Shown here one piece after another: positions 7,836 to 18,282 of a DNA stretch of 40,411 bases. The position numbers and the translations under genes are program-made. The notes under the pieces were generated by a model that did not search any database, was not told where the DNA came from, and saw nothing but the letters and a program-made list of their open reading frames with translations. This stretch comes from a candidate division FCPU426 bacterium (GTDB taxonomy: Bacteria; Oederibacteriota; PGYV01; Palsa-1178). Position 1 is the first letter of the stretch; every line of letters begins with the position of its first letter. Location: positions 1-40,411 of the forward strand of contig PMTB01000268.1 of assembly GCA_003167475.1 (NCBI GenBank). The letters run 5' to 3'.

Positions 7836-8399
7836 ATGAAATACGCGGTTGCTTTTGCGGTTGCGGCCGGGTTATTTTTGGCCGGGTGCGCCAATAATGG
7901 CGGTGATATAAAAAAACAGGAGGTTACGGCTTTGAACATTTATGACATCACGGTTAAGGATATGGCGGAAAAAGATGTTGTTTTATCGGAGTACAAGGGC
8001 AAGGTGCTTCTTATAGTGAACACGGCAACGCATTGCGGTTTTACACCGCAATACCCCGGCTTGCAGGCGCTTTACGCGAAGTACAAGGACAAAGGATTTG
8101 AGATACTTGATTTCCCATGCAACCAATTCATGGGCCAGGCGCCGGAAGGGATAGAGGAGTACCATAATATATGCACAACAAGGTTTGGCGTTACATTCCG
8201 GCAGTTTGCGAAAATAGACGTGAACGGCGGGAATGAATCCCCGCTTTACACCTATCTCAAGAAAAACTCAGACGGAAAGAATATAGGATGGAATTTCACG
8301 AAATTTCTCATAGACAGGGAAGGCTCTCTGGTGAAAAGATTTGATTCCAAGGACAAGCCGGAAAGCATAGACCCGGAGATCGCGAAGCTTGTGGAATAG
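7836..8399 (+). CDS. Lipoprotein glutathione peroxidase-family thiol peroxidase
   Basis: A 187-residue Gpx-family protein that reduces hydroperoxides. It carries a signal peptide and lipobox (FLAGC, Cys18), so it is anchored in the envelope rather than cytoplasmic. The catalytic set is complete: peroxidatic Cys67 in NTATHCGFT, Gln101 in QFMGQ, and Trp152-Asn153 in GWNFTKF. Cys95 in FPCNQF and Cys113 in NICTTRF are also present. Cys113 sits where plant and yeast-type enzymes keep the resolving cysteine, so thioredoxin-like proteins rather than glutathione are the likely reductant. AAGGAGGG precedes the ATG. It follows a sugar-binding-like lipoprotein, suggesting a joint envelope role, perhaps against oxidative damage. 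Confidence 0.92.
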   Translation: MKYAVAFAVAAGLFLAGCANNGGDIKKQEVTALNIYDITVKDMAEKDVVLSEYKGKVLLIVNTATHCGFTPQYPGLQALYAKYKDKGFEILDFPCNQFMGQAPEGIEEYHNICTTRFGVTFRQFAKIDVNGGNESPLYTYLKKNSDGKNIGWNFTKFLIDREGSLVKRFDSKDKPESIDPEIAKLVE

Positions 8400-8470
8400 T
8401 TGAAAGTTGAGGTTTGTTTCCATAGCAGTATGGGTTTAAGGCTCCAAACAATGGAGTCTTACCGGTACTT

Positions 8471-8494
8471 GTAGTGGCGGATATTATCCGCCAC
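8471..8494. repeat. TGTAG-led palindrome
   Basis: A GTAG lead at 8471-8474 runs into a perfect 9-bp inverted repeat: GTGGCGGAT (8474-8482) and ATCCGCCAC (8486-8494) with a 3-base loop. Same architecture as six other palindromes in this window but different arm sequence. Confidence 0.7.
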
Positions 8495-8495
8495 A

Positions 8496-8543
8496 TCGCG
8501 GGAAGTCAATAGGCTGGCGCATCATTATATGCGCCGCAACACA
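8496..8543. repeat. Dispersed palindromic repeat, left copy flanking the giant gene
   Basis: About 44 bases here match, in inverted orientation, the sequence at 18283-18326 with three substitutions and one 3-base insertion. The core is GGCGCAT (8516-8522) paired with ATGCGCC (8529-8535). The shared outer part includes CGCGGG, AGTCAA and AGGCTGGCGCAT. Confidence 0.7.
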
Positions 8544-8559
8544 TGCTTTAAAACACCTG

Positions 8560-8608
8560 ATAGTGTTTAAAAACCTACACTATGTATTAAAACCCGACAG
8601 TTGGGTTT
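8560..8608. repeat. Two small hairpins upstream of the giant gene
   Basis: ATAGTGT (8560-8566) pairs with ACACTAT (8577-8583), and AAACCC (8590-8595) with GGGTTT (8603-8608). Neither is followed by a T-run. They may shape the end of the upstream transcript. Confidence 0.4.
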
Positions 8609-8666
8609 CGCTGGACAAAATCCTTTCATAAAATCCCATGTTTATAAGCCGAAATATTGAAAATAT

Positions 8667-8682
8667 TGGTATGAATATTGCT
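8667..8682 (+). promoter_or_regulatory. Sigma54-like -24/-12 element
   Basis: TGGTATG, four bases, then TTGCT. The GG and GC pairs are 12 bases apart, as sigma54 promoters require (consensus TGGCACG-N4-TTGC). Expected transcription start is near 8693, 42 bases before the TTG start of the giant gene. TATAAT at 8696-8701 lacks a matching -35. Confidence 0.45.
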
Positions 8683-8734
8683 TATAAACTTATGGTATAA
8701 TTATTTATATCCTCAGCTGAAAGGAAAGAAACAT

Positions 8735-11700
8735 TTGAAAAATAACACTAAAACCGGCAGGCTGCTTTCATCCAATCAGTTGTTTTTTATGTTTTTGTCC
8801 TTGCTGTTATTTTTACCTGTTTTATCATCCGCGACAACCTGGACCAATGTCGGCTCCCCAGGGTTTTCAGTTGGCACTTCGAACTATCCCACGCTTAAAG
8901 TTTACAACAGCGTCCCTTATGTATCTTTCATGGACGCGGCCAGCAACTCGAAAACATCGGTCATGAGGTATTTGGCCGGTTCCTGGCAGTATGTGGGCGC
9001 CCCCGGAATATCAGCCGGCACGTCGCAGTATGTTTCAATGGATATAGACCAGGCAAACGGGAACATATATATAGCCTATCAGGACAGCGCAAATGGAAAC
9101 AGGCTCAGTGTTATGAAATATGACGGGACCTCGTGGGGTTATGTCGGGGCCCCGGGATTTTCTTCCGGCGCGGTATATGTGGCGCTGCCTTTTGTGCGTA
9201 ATGGAATTCTTTATGTTTTTTGCGACGACAACCAGGGGTCAGTATATAAATTTAACGGGTCCAGCTGGGCGCTGGCGGCGCCGCAGGGATTTATCACAAG
9301 CGCTTCGGACTATTCTTTTTTTGTGGCTGACGATCTCACCATGTATGCCGCGTACAAGGATTTTAACAACTCGAGCAAAATATCCGTGCAAAAATCAAGC
9401 GGTTTGTCCTGGACCTATGTCGGCGGCTCGCCGGGCATCACGCCCGGGGCGGCGCAGGCAAGTTCAATATGGATAGATAACGGGACGCCCTACCTGGCGT
9501 ACTCGGACCAGCTTAACGCAAGCAGACTTTCCGTGATGAAGTTTGACGGCTCGTCGTGGGGATATGTCGGAGCGCAGGATTTTTCAGGGGCGGCCGCGTC
9601 TTTTGTTTCGCTGTTTATGTACAACGGGACCCCGTTTGTCGGGTTTCAGGACAGCGCGAACGGGAACGGTGCTTCTGTCATGAAATTTGACGGGACTTCA
9701 TGGGGATATGTGGGCACACCGGGATTCTCGGCAGGCCTTGTATGGTTCACTTCGCTTTACGTGAACCTCGGAACGCCCATCATCGCGTATATGGACAACG
9801 CGTACAGCGCCATGGATACGGTCATGAGTTACGGGCCGTTGACGGGGGTGGATACTCCCACTTTTACTTGCACCATAACACCCACGCCGACTTCCACGGG
9901 CACGCAGTGCGTACTTCTGCCTGTGTCGACAATAACCTATCCGGGAACGGCTTTCACAAACAGCGCTTCGTATATTTCAGGAACCGCCTTTGCGGCCTGC
10001 GGCACCATCACGCAGGTTGACGTTTCAATATATTCGGCTCCGCTCGGCCAGTACTGGAACGGTCTCACATGGCAGGCCGTGCAGTTCTGGGTTCCGGCAA
10101 CGGTCGCAATAGGATGGATATATAATTTTACGCCGCCGTCCGACGGGCAGTACACGATACGCAGCAGGGCTCACGATTCTTCAGGCAATATAGAAATTCC
10201 CGGCGCGGGTATAATGCTCAACTACGACCACACTGTCCCGTTATCTGTCATTACTTCGCCTTCAAACAATGTTTACTACAACACCATCCCGCCGAATTTC
10301 GCCGGCACAGCGGCTGATACGGGTTCGGGAGTGGGGAAAGTACGCCTAATGCTTTACAACATAACCAATGACGTATACTGGGACGGCTCCAGTTGGATAC
10401 CGTTCGCGACCCAGTGGTTTGACGCGTCAGGGACGAACAGCTGGTTTTATTCCTCGGCCAATCCCGGATGGACATCCGGAAGCTACGATTTCGCGTCCGA
10501 GGCAGTGGATAATGCGGGGAACACCCAGGCCACACTGACAACAGGGGTGAACCACATTAGTTTTATTTTTGACAACACCGCGCCCGCAAGCGCGATAAGT
10601 TATCCCATAAACTCATCCACGCTCCCGAGCCTGACAAATATTTCCGGAACGGTTACGGAGAACACAGACGGAAGCGGATTATCGACATCCGGTGACGCTT
10701 TGCAAATATATATATATAACCTCACGGATAACGTCTACTACGACGGCGTCAGCGGTTGGACAGCGGCCCAGACATGGATAAACACAAACGTATTATGCAC
10801 AGCCTGCGTATCAAGCGGATGGACCTACGCCGTATCTGACTCCATCTGGATCTCCGGGAAAACATACCAGATAATGGCAAGGGGAAAAGACAAGCTTGGA
10901 AATACGGAAACAACAGGCGCATGGGTGGATTTTACGTTCCTTCCGCTTACTGCGACGTATACTGTCACAATTACCCCTACATTTACACAGACACCGACCC
11001 GTACCGTGACCCCGACACTAACCATAACGCCCACGTCCTGCGTGAGGCTTGACACTTCTTTTAACGGAACAGGGTTCGTGACACTCAACGGCGGCGGGAC
11101 GGGCGGGTCCGCAAATGATTTTGGTTTTGACCTGAAACTGGACGGATCCGGCCGCATAATTTTAGCCGGAGTCCGGTATAACGGGACAAATGGCGATATG
11201 GCCCTCTGGAGGTTTAACAGCAACGGGACATTGGACACCACCTTCAACGGAGGCGCCGGCTATGTGATGAACAACGGCACGGCCGGTGGAAATGGAGCCG
11301 ACGCAGCCAATGCTGTTGTAATAGATTCTTCAGGCAGGCTCGTCGCCTGCGGGTACAGCACAAATGCCACCGCTTATCAGAGCATGGTTATATGGAGGTA
11401 TAATAGCGACGGCACGCCGGATACATCTTTTAACGGAACGGGTTATATCACGCGCAGCGGCACGGCTGGAGGAACGGCAAGTGACGGCGGAACGGACCTG
11501 AAGATTGACAGGCTTGGCAGAATAACGGTATGCGGTTACAGCACAGCTTTGAGCGGGGATACATACATGGCAATCTGGAGATATTTAAGCGACGGCACCC
11601 CAGATACATCGTTCAACGGTACGGGTTTTGTGACGAACCACAACGCGGCCGGCGGTAACGGTTCGGACTACGGGAGCGCCATGGCAATTGACGCCAGTGA

Positions 11701-14700
11701 CAGGATAATAGTAACCGGATTTTCCGACGAGCAGCCGGGAGGGGGGCATAATTTCGACATGACAGTCTGGAGATATAATCCGGACGGGACCATAGACACC
11801 ACATTCGGCGCGGGGAACGGGTATATGACCCATAATAACGCGGCCGGAGCGAACAGTGATGACCGTGGAAATTCCGTTATCATAGATAATTCCGGGAATA
11901 TTGTGGTGGGCGGCGCTTCCGCCAAAAGCGGAGCCCTGACAGCCATGGCTGTATGGAGGCTTCTGCCGAACGGACAGCTTGATAGCACTTTCAACGGACT
12001 CGGTTACGCGGTCATGTCGGTCAGTTCTTCAAATGACGCCGCGAACGCAGTTGCCATAGACGCTAACAACAGGATAGTTCTCGCAGGAATAGTCTTTAAT
12101 CCGGCGGCAGGTTATGACCTGGCTATATGGAGGTACAATAATGACGGCACTCCTGATACGACATTTAGTTACAACGGATACGTGACGCATAACAGCGCGG
12201 CTGGAGGCAACGGCAGCGATGAAGTGTCGGGCCTGGCAATCGACGCGCAAAACAGGATAGTAGCCGGGGGAGACTCGGTGAGCGTTTCCAACAGCTATGA
12301 TGTGGCCGTTTGGCGCTATACGGACAACTGTTCCGTGTTCAATACGCCGACACGCACGGCCACTTCCGCAACGTCAGCAACGCCGACCAATTCAGTTACT
12401 GCAACCATGACTTCCACTCCGGCGGCCCTGCCAAACGCCGGGAATTCATGGACCATGGCCGCGTGCTCGGCTCCGTTCGCGGACAGGAGCGCTTTCGGTT
12501 TTGCTTCATATAACGGCCTGATGTGGGTTGCGGGCGGTACTTCGGGCGGCACGCCTTACCAGGATGTGTGGAACACTTCCGACGGCATCAACTGGAACCT
12601 TGTAACCGCAACTGCGTCCTGGCAGGCGCGAAGCGGGTTTGCCATGCTGCCGTTTAACGGAAAACTTTACATAATTGGCGGCGTCGGCGGGATGGGATAC
12701 ACAAGCGAAGTATGGTCCACCTTAAACGGAACAACATGGAACCTTGAAACAACGGCTCCTTTCACAGGCAGGGACGGATTCACTGCCGTGGTATATAATA
12801 ATGAAATCTGGGTCATAGGCGGGTTCGGGCCGCCGACCGGGCTGAAAAATGACGTGTGGCATTCAGCTAACGGGGTGGACTGGACTTTAGCCACGGGCAA
12901 CGCGGCTTTTGGGCCGAGGTCGGGGCATACGAGCGTGGTAATGAACGGCTTTATGTGGGTGATAGCCGGGGCCAACAGCACGCAGCAGGTAAATGACGTG
13001 TGGTATTCATCCGACGGAGCGGCATGGACCCGGATGACGAACTCCGCTGGATTTGCAATAAGGGAAGGCCACGCGAGCGTGGTATATGACGGGAAGATGT
13101 GGGTCATAGGAGGACAGAGCGGCAACGGCACAAACGAATATAACGACGCGTGGTACTCTTCAACAGGCGGGGTATGGACAGCGGCGACAGCCGGCGGAGG
13201 TTTTGAAACGCGCAGCGGGCTTGGGGCGGATATTTTCAACAATCAGATATGGATAGCCGGCGGATATCATGATTCAAACGGCGCTTATTTGAATGACGTG
13301 TGGTATTCACCTCTTGCCGGGACCGTGACACCGGTAAATACCTGCCCTCCCGCGTCAACATATACATTTACGGCCACCAGCACGCGGACGAACACCATTA
13401 TACCAACGCTCACGCATACGGTCACGCCCTCGCTCACCCCCACGCCGGGCGCGCCGCCGTGCAAGACGTTCCTTAATTACGCGGGCAACGAATGGCTCGG
13501 CAGGACATTTGGCAACGCCAATGCGGCGGCAGTCGGGCCGAATAATTACACTTACGTTATCCTGCCCGGGCAGGTGCTTGTTTATGATGAATTCGGATTT
13601 TATAATTCCTCGTTCGGCGCGACCGGGTTCGGCAACGGCGGATTCAATAATGCGATGGGAATAGCAGTGGACGCATCCGGTAATATATATGTGGCCGACC
13701 AGGAGAACAGCCTGATACAAAAATTCGGGCCGGCCGGGAATTTTATAACGCAGTGGGGCGGATTGGGCTTGGGAGACGGGCAGCTTGACCAGCCTGACGG
13801 CGTGGCCGTGGATAACATCGGAAATATATATGTGGCCGACACGGGCAATAACAGGGTGGAAAAATTCACTAACACAGGGGTGTTTATCCTGAAGTACGGC
13901 TCAGCCGGGACCGCCATAATGCAGTTTGATTCGCCGCAGACTTTGGCCTGCGACGCCGCGGGCAATGTGTATGTCACCGATACGAACAATAACAGGGTGC
14001 AGAAGTTCAGCTCAACCGGAGTTTTCATCACAACATGGGGCGCGAACGGGTCCGCTGCCGGGCAGTTCATCAATGAGCACGGTATTTGCGTCGACGCAGG
14101 CGGCAACGTGGTTGTCAATGACAGGGGAAACAACAGGTTTGAAGTATTTGACACTAACGGCGGATTTATAAGGCAGTTTGGCGCCTTTGGCGACGCTGCC
14201 GGGCAGTTTGACGATGTCAGGGGCATAACGATGGACAATTCCGGAAATATCATAGTTGTCGACCAGGCCCCGAACATGCTTGAGTGGTTCGACATTAACG
14301 GCAATTATTTGAAAAAAGTCGGGAATGCGGACAATGCGCCCGGCAATACCATCAGGCCTTTTGGGCTTGCTTCCGGCGGGACGGGATTCCTTTACTTTAC
14401 AAATGACTCGGATTTTTACATACAAAAGTTTGCCCTGTCAGGCGCCTATATAGGCACGATCGGCAGCGGTTCAGGAAGCGGCAACGGGCAGTTCAATAGC
14501 CCCAGGGGCCTTGCGGTCGACGCGGCAGGCAACGTGTACGCGGTGGACCAGTCGAATTTCAGGGTACAGAAATTTTCCAGCGCGGGAGCGTTCCTGCTGA
14601 AGTTCGGCAGCCAGGGCACGGCTAACGGCCAGTTCAAAACCGCGCAGTATCTGGCGTTGGACGCTTCGGGGAATATATATGTGACTGACAATGACAGCGC

Positions 14701-17700
14701 GCTCAACAGGGTGCAGAAGTTCAGCCCCGCTGGCGTTTATATCACACAGTGGGGCGGCTTAGGAGGCGGCAACGGGAAGTTTAATTCGCCGGCCGGCATT
14801 GCGGTGGACGCGGCAGGGTATGTGTATGTGGCGGACCAGTATAATGACAGGGTTCAAAAATTTGACGCGAACGGGGTTTATATTTCGCAGTGGGCAGTGC
14901 CGGGCGCGCCCGTGGGGCTGGCGGCTGATATTTCCGGCAACATATGGGTATGCGACACGGACAACATGAACATAAATAAATATTCACCTGCCGGCGTCCT
15001 GCTTGATACCATAACCGGCGGCAAAGGCGAGGCTCCGGGCCAGTTTAACGCATTAAACGCGGTAGCGGTAAGCAACAACGGCGACATATACGCCGGTGAT
15101 TATTGGGCATGCAGGGTCGCGCATTATTACTGCTCCATGCCCGCGGCAACCGCCACATTTACCGGTACATACACGGTCACCATGACAATAACGCCGAGCG
15201 TGACACCGTCGTGTACGATGACTTTTACAGCCACCCCGACCGCGACATTTACCGGGACAATTACCAATACGTTCACAAATACCCAGGTTACATCGACCTT
15301 TACGCCGTCTTCCACGCGGACATCCACCTTTACACAGTCTTCAACGGTAAGCCCGACATTTACCATAACGCAGACATGGACAACTCTGCCGGTTGCGACC
15401 GCAACCTCAACGCCGAACGGGTTGTACACGCTTGCCGGAAATATAATAACCGACGGATATCTAAACGCGGTGACAGCCGATTCTTCAGGGGTGTTCCTCG
15501 GGGGCCTGTTCAATTATATCGGGCCGCGGACCGGTCAGGGAATTTCGCTCAATAAAAATACCGGCACAGCGGTTGCGGGTATGCCGGAGATAGCCGGCGG
15601 CGGGTCTTACGGCGTCGACACAGTCGTGCCGGACGGCGTTGGCGGATGGTACATAGGAGGCGACTTCACATCTGTCGCGGGCCAGCCAAGGGCGCACATC
15701 GCGCATATACTTTCCAATGGCGTGCTTGACGCGCAGTTCAACCCCGGAGCGAACGGGACCGTCATAGTACTAGCTCTTGACGGTAACGGCAATATATTTG
15801 CCGGAGGATTCTTTACCGTCATAGGGAGTCAGAACAGGAACCTAATAGCAAAATTAAACGCGGTGACAGGGGCGGTCAACGGCAGCTTTAACCCGGCGCC
15901 TGTCGGCAGTTATGTGCAGTCACTGGCGCTTGATACGGCCGGGAATATTTACGTGGGCGGAACATTTACGAACATAGCCGGCCAGAATATAAACTACCTG
16001 GCGAAACTTAACGCTGCAAACGGAGTTGCGGACACGGGGTTCAACGCGAACCCGAACGCCACGGCGCACTCAATACTTCTCGACGGCTTGGGAAGCCTGT
16101 ATGTTGCCGGAGATTTTACAACAATTGGAGGGCAGGCATATTACGGTCTCGCCAAAGTTGACGCGGAGACAGGTCTTGCGGACACCAACTTTACGCCCGT
16201 GGTCGATAATATAATGCAGACAATGGTTTTGGACGGCAGCGGCAATTTGTTTATCGGAGGCTGGTTCACCCATGTGAACGGCTCAGTCAGGAATTACATA
16301 GCCAAGATAAACGCCTCAACTGGCGCGCTTGACGGCTCATTCAATCCCGGGGCGGACAATCCGGTGTATCCGCTGGCTCTTGACGGCTCCGGAAATATAT
16401 ACATCGGCGGATCGTTCACAAACATGGGCGGGTCCCCCAGGGGCCGCATAGCCAAGGTAAACGCCTCAAACGGAAGTGTTGACCCGTCATTTACACCATA
16501 CGCGGACAACAATGTGTCGGCAATAGCCTTTGACGGAAGCGGGAATGTTTTTGTCGGTGGGCTTTTCAACTCGATCGGCGGGTATGCCAGGCAGAACATC
16601 GCGAGACTGCACGCTGCGGACCTGTCCGTGGATACGGCTTTCAACATCAATTGCAATAATGAAGTGCTTTGCCTGCTGCTGCAGGGAAGCGACAATCTTT
16701 TTGTCGGCGGAAAATTCACAACCATAGCGTCGAGCGCGAGGCTTAATGTCGCGAAAATAAATGCCTTGAGCGGGGCGGCGGACGGAAGTTTCAATCCCGG
16801 CGCCGGCGCGTGGGTTTATTCCATGGCCATTGACCAGTCCGGGAATATTTACCTGGGCGGGCTTTTCACCATGATAAACAGCGTGGTGAGGCCGCATGTG
16901 GCAAAACTCAGCGCCTCAAATGGCGCCGTAGACGGGACTTTCAGCGCAATAGGCGCTGATTCGACGGTATTTTCCCTAGCCCTTGACCCAAGCGGCAGCC
17001 TTTACGTTGGCGGGATATTCAGCAATATAGGCGGCCTTTCCAGGAACTCACTTGCCAAAATAGATATGGGCAGCGGCAACGCTGACCCGGCTTTCAATGC
17101 GACGGCGCCAGTGGGTATAACTGTTGCGGCGCTCGCGCTTGACGGCGGCGGAAATATTTACGCTGCAGGCACATTCGCCTCCATCGGCGGCATAGCCAGG
17201 AGCGATATCGCCAGACTAAACGCAACAACAGGCTCGGGCGACGCGTCATTCACAATAAACTCGGACAATTCCGTGAATACCCTTTTAACGGATGGTTTCG
17301 GGGATATATACGCGGGCGGCAATTTCGGGGCCATGGGCGGTCAGGCCATATCTTACCTGGATAAAATAGCGATGTCATCCGGCACGGTGGACACAACTTT
17401 TAACATGGCCGTTAACAATCATGTAAACTCCATATATTTCTCGCCGGACAAGACCACGCTTTACGTTGGCGGTAATTTTACATCCATGCAGGGGAAACCC
17501 GCGGCCAATTTCGCGGCCATACACATGCTCGCGGGGATAGCGACGCCCACGTCGACATTTACAAAGACATTCACCGTGTCCCCGACACATACTTTTACCA
17601 GGACAGCCTCACCGACATATACAGCCACAGCCACGTCCACTCCGACATACACGGCCACGAACACCCCAACCCCTACCTTTACGGCCACGGATACGGCGAC

Positions 17701-18274
17701 ATCGACGCCCACGTTCACATCCACTTCAACCCGCACGGATACTAACACATCCACATATACGCCGACATTTACCATGACTTTCACGGACACGCAAACTTAT
17801 ACGGCAACTCCGACATTTACCGGGACATTTACATTTACGGCCACGGCGACGGCGACAGGGACAATGACCGCGACCCCGACATATACTGATACGCCGCTGC
17901 CCACGGATACTTTCACGATAACGCAGACCTGGACGGTAACTTTGACCGCGACCATAACGCCGACATTCACAAACACGCCCACGCCGTACGTGGACATAGC
18001 CATAGACCGGAACTATGTACAGCCGGGCAAAGGGGAAACAGTCAATATAAAGATCAATGCCGGCGCCATAGGCGTGGAAGTCACGGCGAAGATATATAAC
18101 CTTACAGGCGAATTCCTGAAGGAAATAAAATATACCACCACAGCCGTAGGCTGGAACGACATCAACTGGGACGTCAAAAACGCGGCCGGAAAAACAGTGG
18201 GGCAGGGGATTTACTTTATTCACATAAAGAACGGTTCTCAGAGCGTGATACGGAAGGTATTTGTTTTGAAGTAA
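8735..18274 (+). CDS. Giant multi-beta-propeller surface protein with Thr-rich linkers
   Basis: A 3179-codon gene. I take TTG at 8735 as start: AAAGGAAAG precedes it and a signal peptide (LFFMFLSLLLFLPVLSSA) follows; the earlier in-frame TTG at 8678 lies inside the promoter. Modules in base positions: seven WGYVGAPGFS-type repeats (8838-9846); three Ig-like repeats (9908-10948); seven delta-60 repeats with D-TSFNGTG (11039-12330); six Kelch-like repeats with MWVIGG and NDVWYSSDG (12449-13320); about twelve NHL repeats with GIAVDASGNIYVAD (13461-15129); fourteen DUF5122-type repeats with GG-F-IGG-R (15421-17528); and a FlgD/T9SS-like Ig end domain (17989-18271). Six T-x-T-x linkers separate them. 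Blade counts fit seven whole propellers. Exported and probably cell-surface; binding or adhesion is inferred, and no catalytic site is visible. Confidence 0.93.
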   Translation: MKNNTKTGRLLSSNQLFFMFLSLLLFLPVLSSATTWTNVGSPGFSVGTSNYPTLKVYNSVPYVSFMDAASNSKTSVMRYLAGSWQYVGAPGISAGTSQYVSMDIDQANGNIYIAYQDSANGNRLSVMKYDGTSWGYVGAPGFSSGAVYVALPFVRNGILYVFCDDNQGSVYKFNGSSWALAAPQGFITSASDYSFFVADDLTMYAAYKDFNNSSKISVQKSSGLSWTYVGGSPGITPGAAQASSIWIDNGTPYLAYSDQLNASRLSVMKFDGSSWGYVGAQDFSGAAASFVSLFMYNGTPFVGFQDSANGNGASVMKFDGTSWGYVGTPGFSAGLVWFTSLYVNLGTPIIAYMDNAYSAMDTVMSYGPLTGVDTPTFTCTITPTPTSTGTQCVLLPVSTITYPGTAFTNSASYISGTAFAACGTITQVDVSIYSAPLGQYWNGLTWQAVQFWVPATVAIGWIYNFTPPSDGQYTIRSRAHDSSGNIEIPGAGIMLNYDHTVPLSVITSPSNNVYYNTIPPNFAGTAADTGSGVGKVRLMLYNITNDVYWDGSSWIPFATQWFDASGTNSWFYSSANPGWTSGSYDFASEAVDNAGNTQATLTTGVNHISFIFDNTAPASAISYPINSSTLPSLTNISGTVTENTDGSGLSTSGDALQIYIYNLTDNVYYDGVSGWTAAQTWINTNVLCTACVSSGWTYAVSDSIWISGKTYQIMARGKDKLGNTETTGAWVDFTFLPLTATYTVTITPTFTQTPTRTVTPTLTITPTSCVRLDTSFNGTGFVTLNGGGTGGSANDFGFDLKLDGSGRIILAGVRYNGTNGDMALWRFNSNGTLDTTFNGGAGYVMNNGTAGGNGADAANAVVIDSSGRLVACGYSTNATAYQSMVIWRYNSDGTPDTSFNGTGYITRSGTAGGTASDGGTDLKIDRLGRITVCGYSTALSGDTYMAIWRYLSDGTPDTSFNGTGFVTNHNAAGGNGSDYGSAMAIDASDRIIVTGFSDEQPGGGHNFDMTVWRYNPDGTIDTTFGAGNGYMTHNNAAGANSDDRGNSVIIDNSGNIVVGGASAKSGALTAMAVWRLLPNGQLDSTFNGLGYAVMSVSSSNDAANAVAIDANNRIVLAGIVFNPAAGYDLAIWRYNNDGTPDTTFSYNGYVTHNSAAGGNGSDEVSGLAIDAQNRIVAGGDSVSVSNSYDVAVWRYTDNCSVFNTPTRTATSATSATPTNSVTATMTSTPAALPNAGNSWTMAACSAPFADRSAFGFASYNGLMWVAGGTSGGTPYQDVWNTSDGINWNLVTATASWQARSGFAMLPFNGKLYIIGGVGGMGYTSEVWSTLNGTTWNLETTAPFTGRDGFTAVVYNNEIWVIGGFGPPTGLKNDVWHSANGVDWTLATGNAAFGPRSGHTSVVMNGFMWVIAGANSTQQVNDVWYSSDGAAWTRMTNSAGFAIREGHASVVYDGKMWVIGGQSGNGTNEYNDAWYSSTGGVWTAATAGGGFETRSGLGADIFNNQIWIAGGYHDSNGAYLNDVWYSPLAGTVTPVNTCPPASTYTFTATSTRTNTIIPTLTHTVTPSLTPTPGAPPCKTFLNYAGNEWLGRTFGNANAAAVGPNNYTYVILPGQVLVYDEFGFYNSSFGATGFGNGGFNNAMGIAVDASGNIYVADQENSLIQKFGPAGNFITQWGGLGLGDGQLDQPDGVAVDNIGNIYVADTGNNRVEKFTNTGVFILKYGSAGTAIMQFDSPQTLACDAAGNVYVTDTNNNRVQKFSSTGVFITTWGANGSAAGQFINEHGICVDAGGNVVVNDRGNNRFEVFDTNGGFIRQFGAFGDAAGQFDDVRGITMDNSGNIIVVDQAPNMLEWFDINGNYLKKVGNADNAPGNTIRPFGLASGGTGFLYFTNDSDFYIQKFALSGAYIGTIGSGSGSGNGQFNSPRGLAVDAAGNVYAVDQSNFRVQKFSSAGAFLLKFGSQGTANGQFKTAQYLALDASGNIYVTDNDSALNRVQKFSPAGVYITQWGGLGGGNGKFNSPAGIAVDAAGYVYVADQYNDRVQKFDANGVYISQWAVPGAPVGLAADISGNIWVCDTDNMNINKYSPAGVLLDTITGGKGEAPGQFNALNAVAVSNNGDIYAGDYWACRVAHYYCSMPAATATFTGTYTVTMTITPSVTPSCTMTFTATPTATFTGTITNTFTNTQVTSTFTPSSTRTSTFTQSSTVSPTFTITQTWTTLPVATATSTPNGLYTLAGNIITDGYLNAVTADSSGVFLGGLFNYIGPRTGQGISLNKNTGTAVAGMPEIAGGGSYGVDTVVPDGVGGWYIGGDFTSVAGQPRAHIAHILSNGVLDAQFNPGANGTVIVLALDGNGNIFAGGFFTVIGSQNRNLIAKLNAVTGAVNGSFNPAPVGSYVQSLALDTAGNIYVGGTFTNIAGQNINYLAKLNAANGVADTGFNANPNATAHSILLDGLGSLYVAGDFTTIGGQAYYGLAKVDAETGLADTNFTPVVDNIMQTMVLDGSGNLFIGGWFTHVNGSVRNYIAKINASTGALDGSFNPGADNPVYPLALDGSGNIYIGGSFTNMGGSPRGRIAKVNASNGSVDPSFTPYADNNVSAIAFDGSGNVFVGGLFNSIGGYARQNIARLHAADLSVDTAFNINCNNEVLCLLLQGSDNLFVGGKFTTIASSARLNVAKINALSGAADGSFNPGAGAWVYSMAIDQSGNIYLGGLFTMINSVVRPHVAKLSASNGAVDGTFSAIGADSTVFSLALDPSGSLYVGGIFSNIGGLSRNSLAKIDMGSGNADPAFNATAPVGITVAALALDGGGNIYAAGTFASIGGIARSDIARLNATTGSGDASFTINSDNSVNTLLTDGFGDIYAGGNFGAMGGQAISYLDKIAMSSGTVDTTFNMAVNNHVNSIYFSPDKTTLYVGGNFTSMQGKPAANFAAIHMLAGIATPTSTFTKTFTVSPTHTFTRTASPTYTATATSTPTYTATNTPTPTFTATDTATSTPTFTSTSTRTDTNTSTYTPTFTMTFTDTQTYTATPTFTGTFTFTATATATGTMTATPTYTDTPLPTDTFTITQTWTVTLTATITPTFTNTPTPYVDIAIDRNYVQPGKGETVNIKINAGAIGVEVTAKIYNLTGEFLKEIKYTTTAVGWNDINWDVKNAAGKTVGQGIYFIHIKNGSQSVIRKVFVLK

Positions 18275-18282
18275 GCTGTGGG

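Noticed and set aside
8678-8734. Upstream extension of the giant gene to the TTG at 8678
   Set aside because: It has no ribosome site, overlaps the likely promoter, and would put 19 polar residues before the signal peptide. TTG 8735 with AAAGGAAAG fits better.
17533-17988. Possible tandem DNA repeat or CRISPR-like array in the Thr linkers
   Set aside because: The periodicity comes from Thr codons with variable third bases. There are no constant repeat units with unique spacers.
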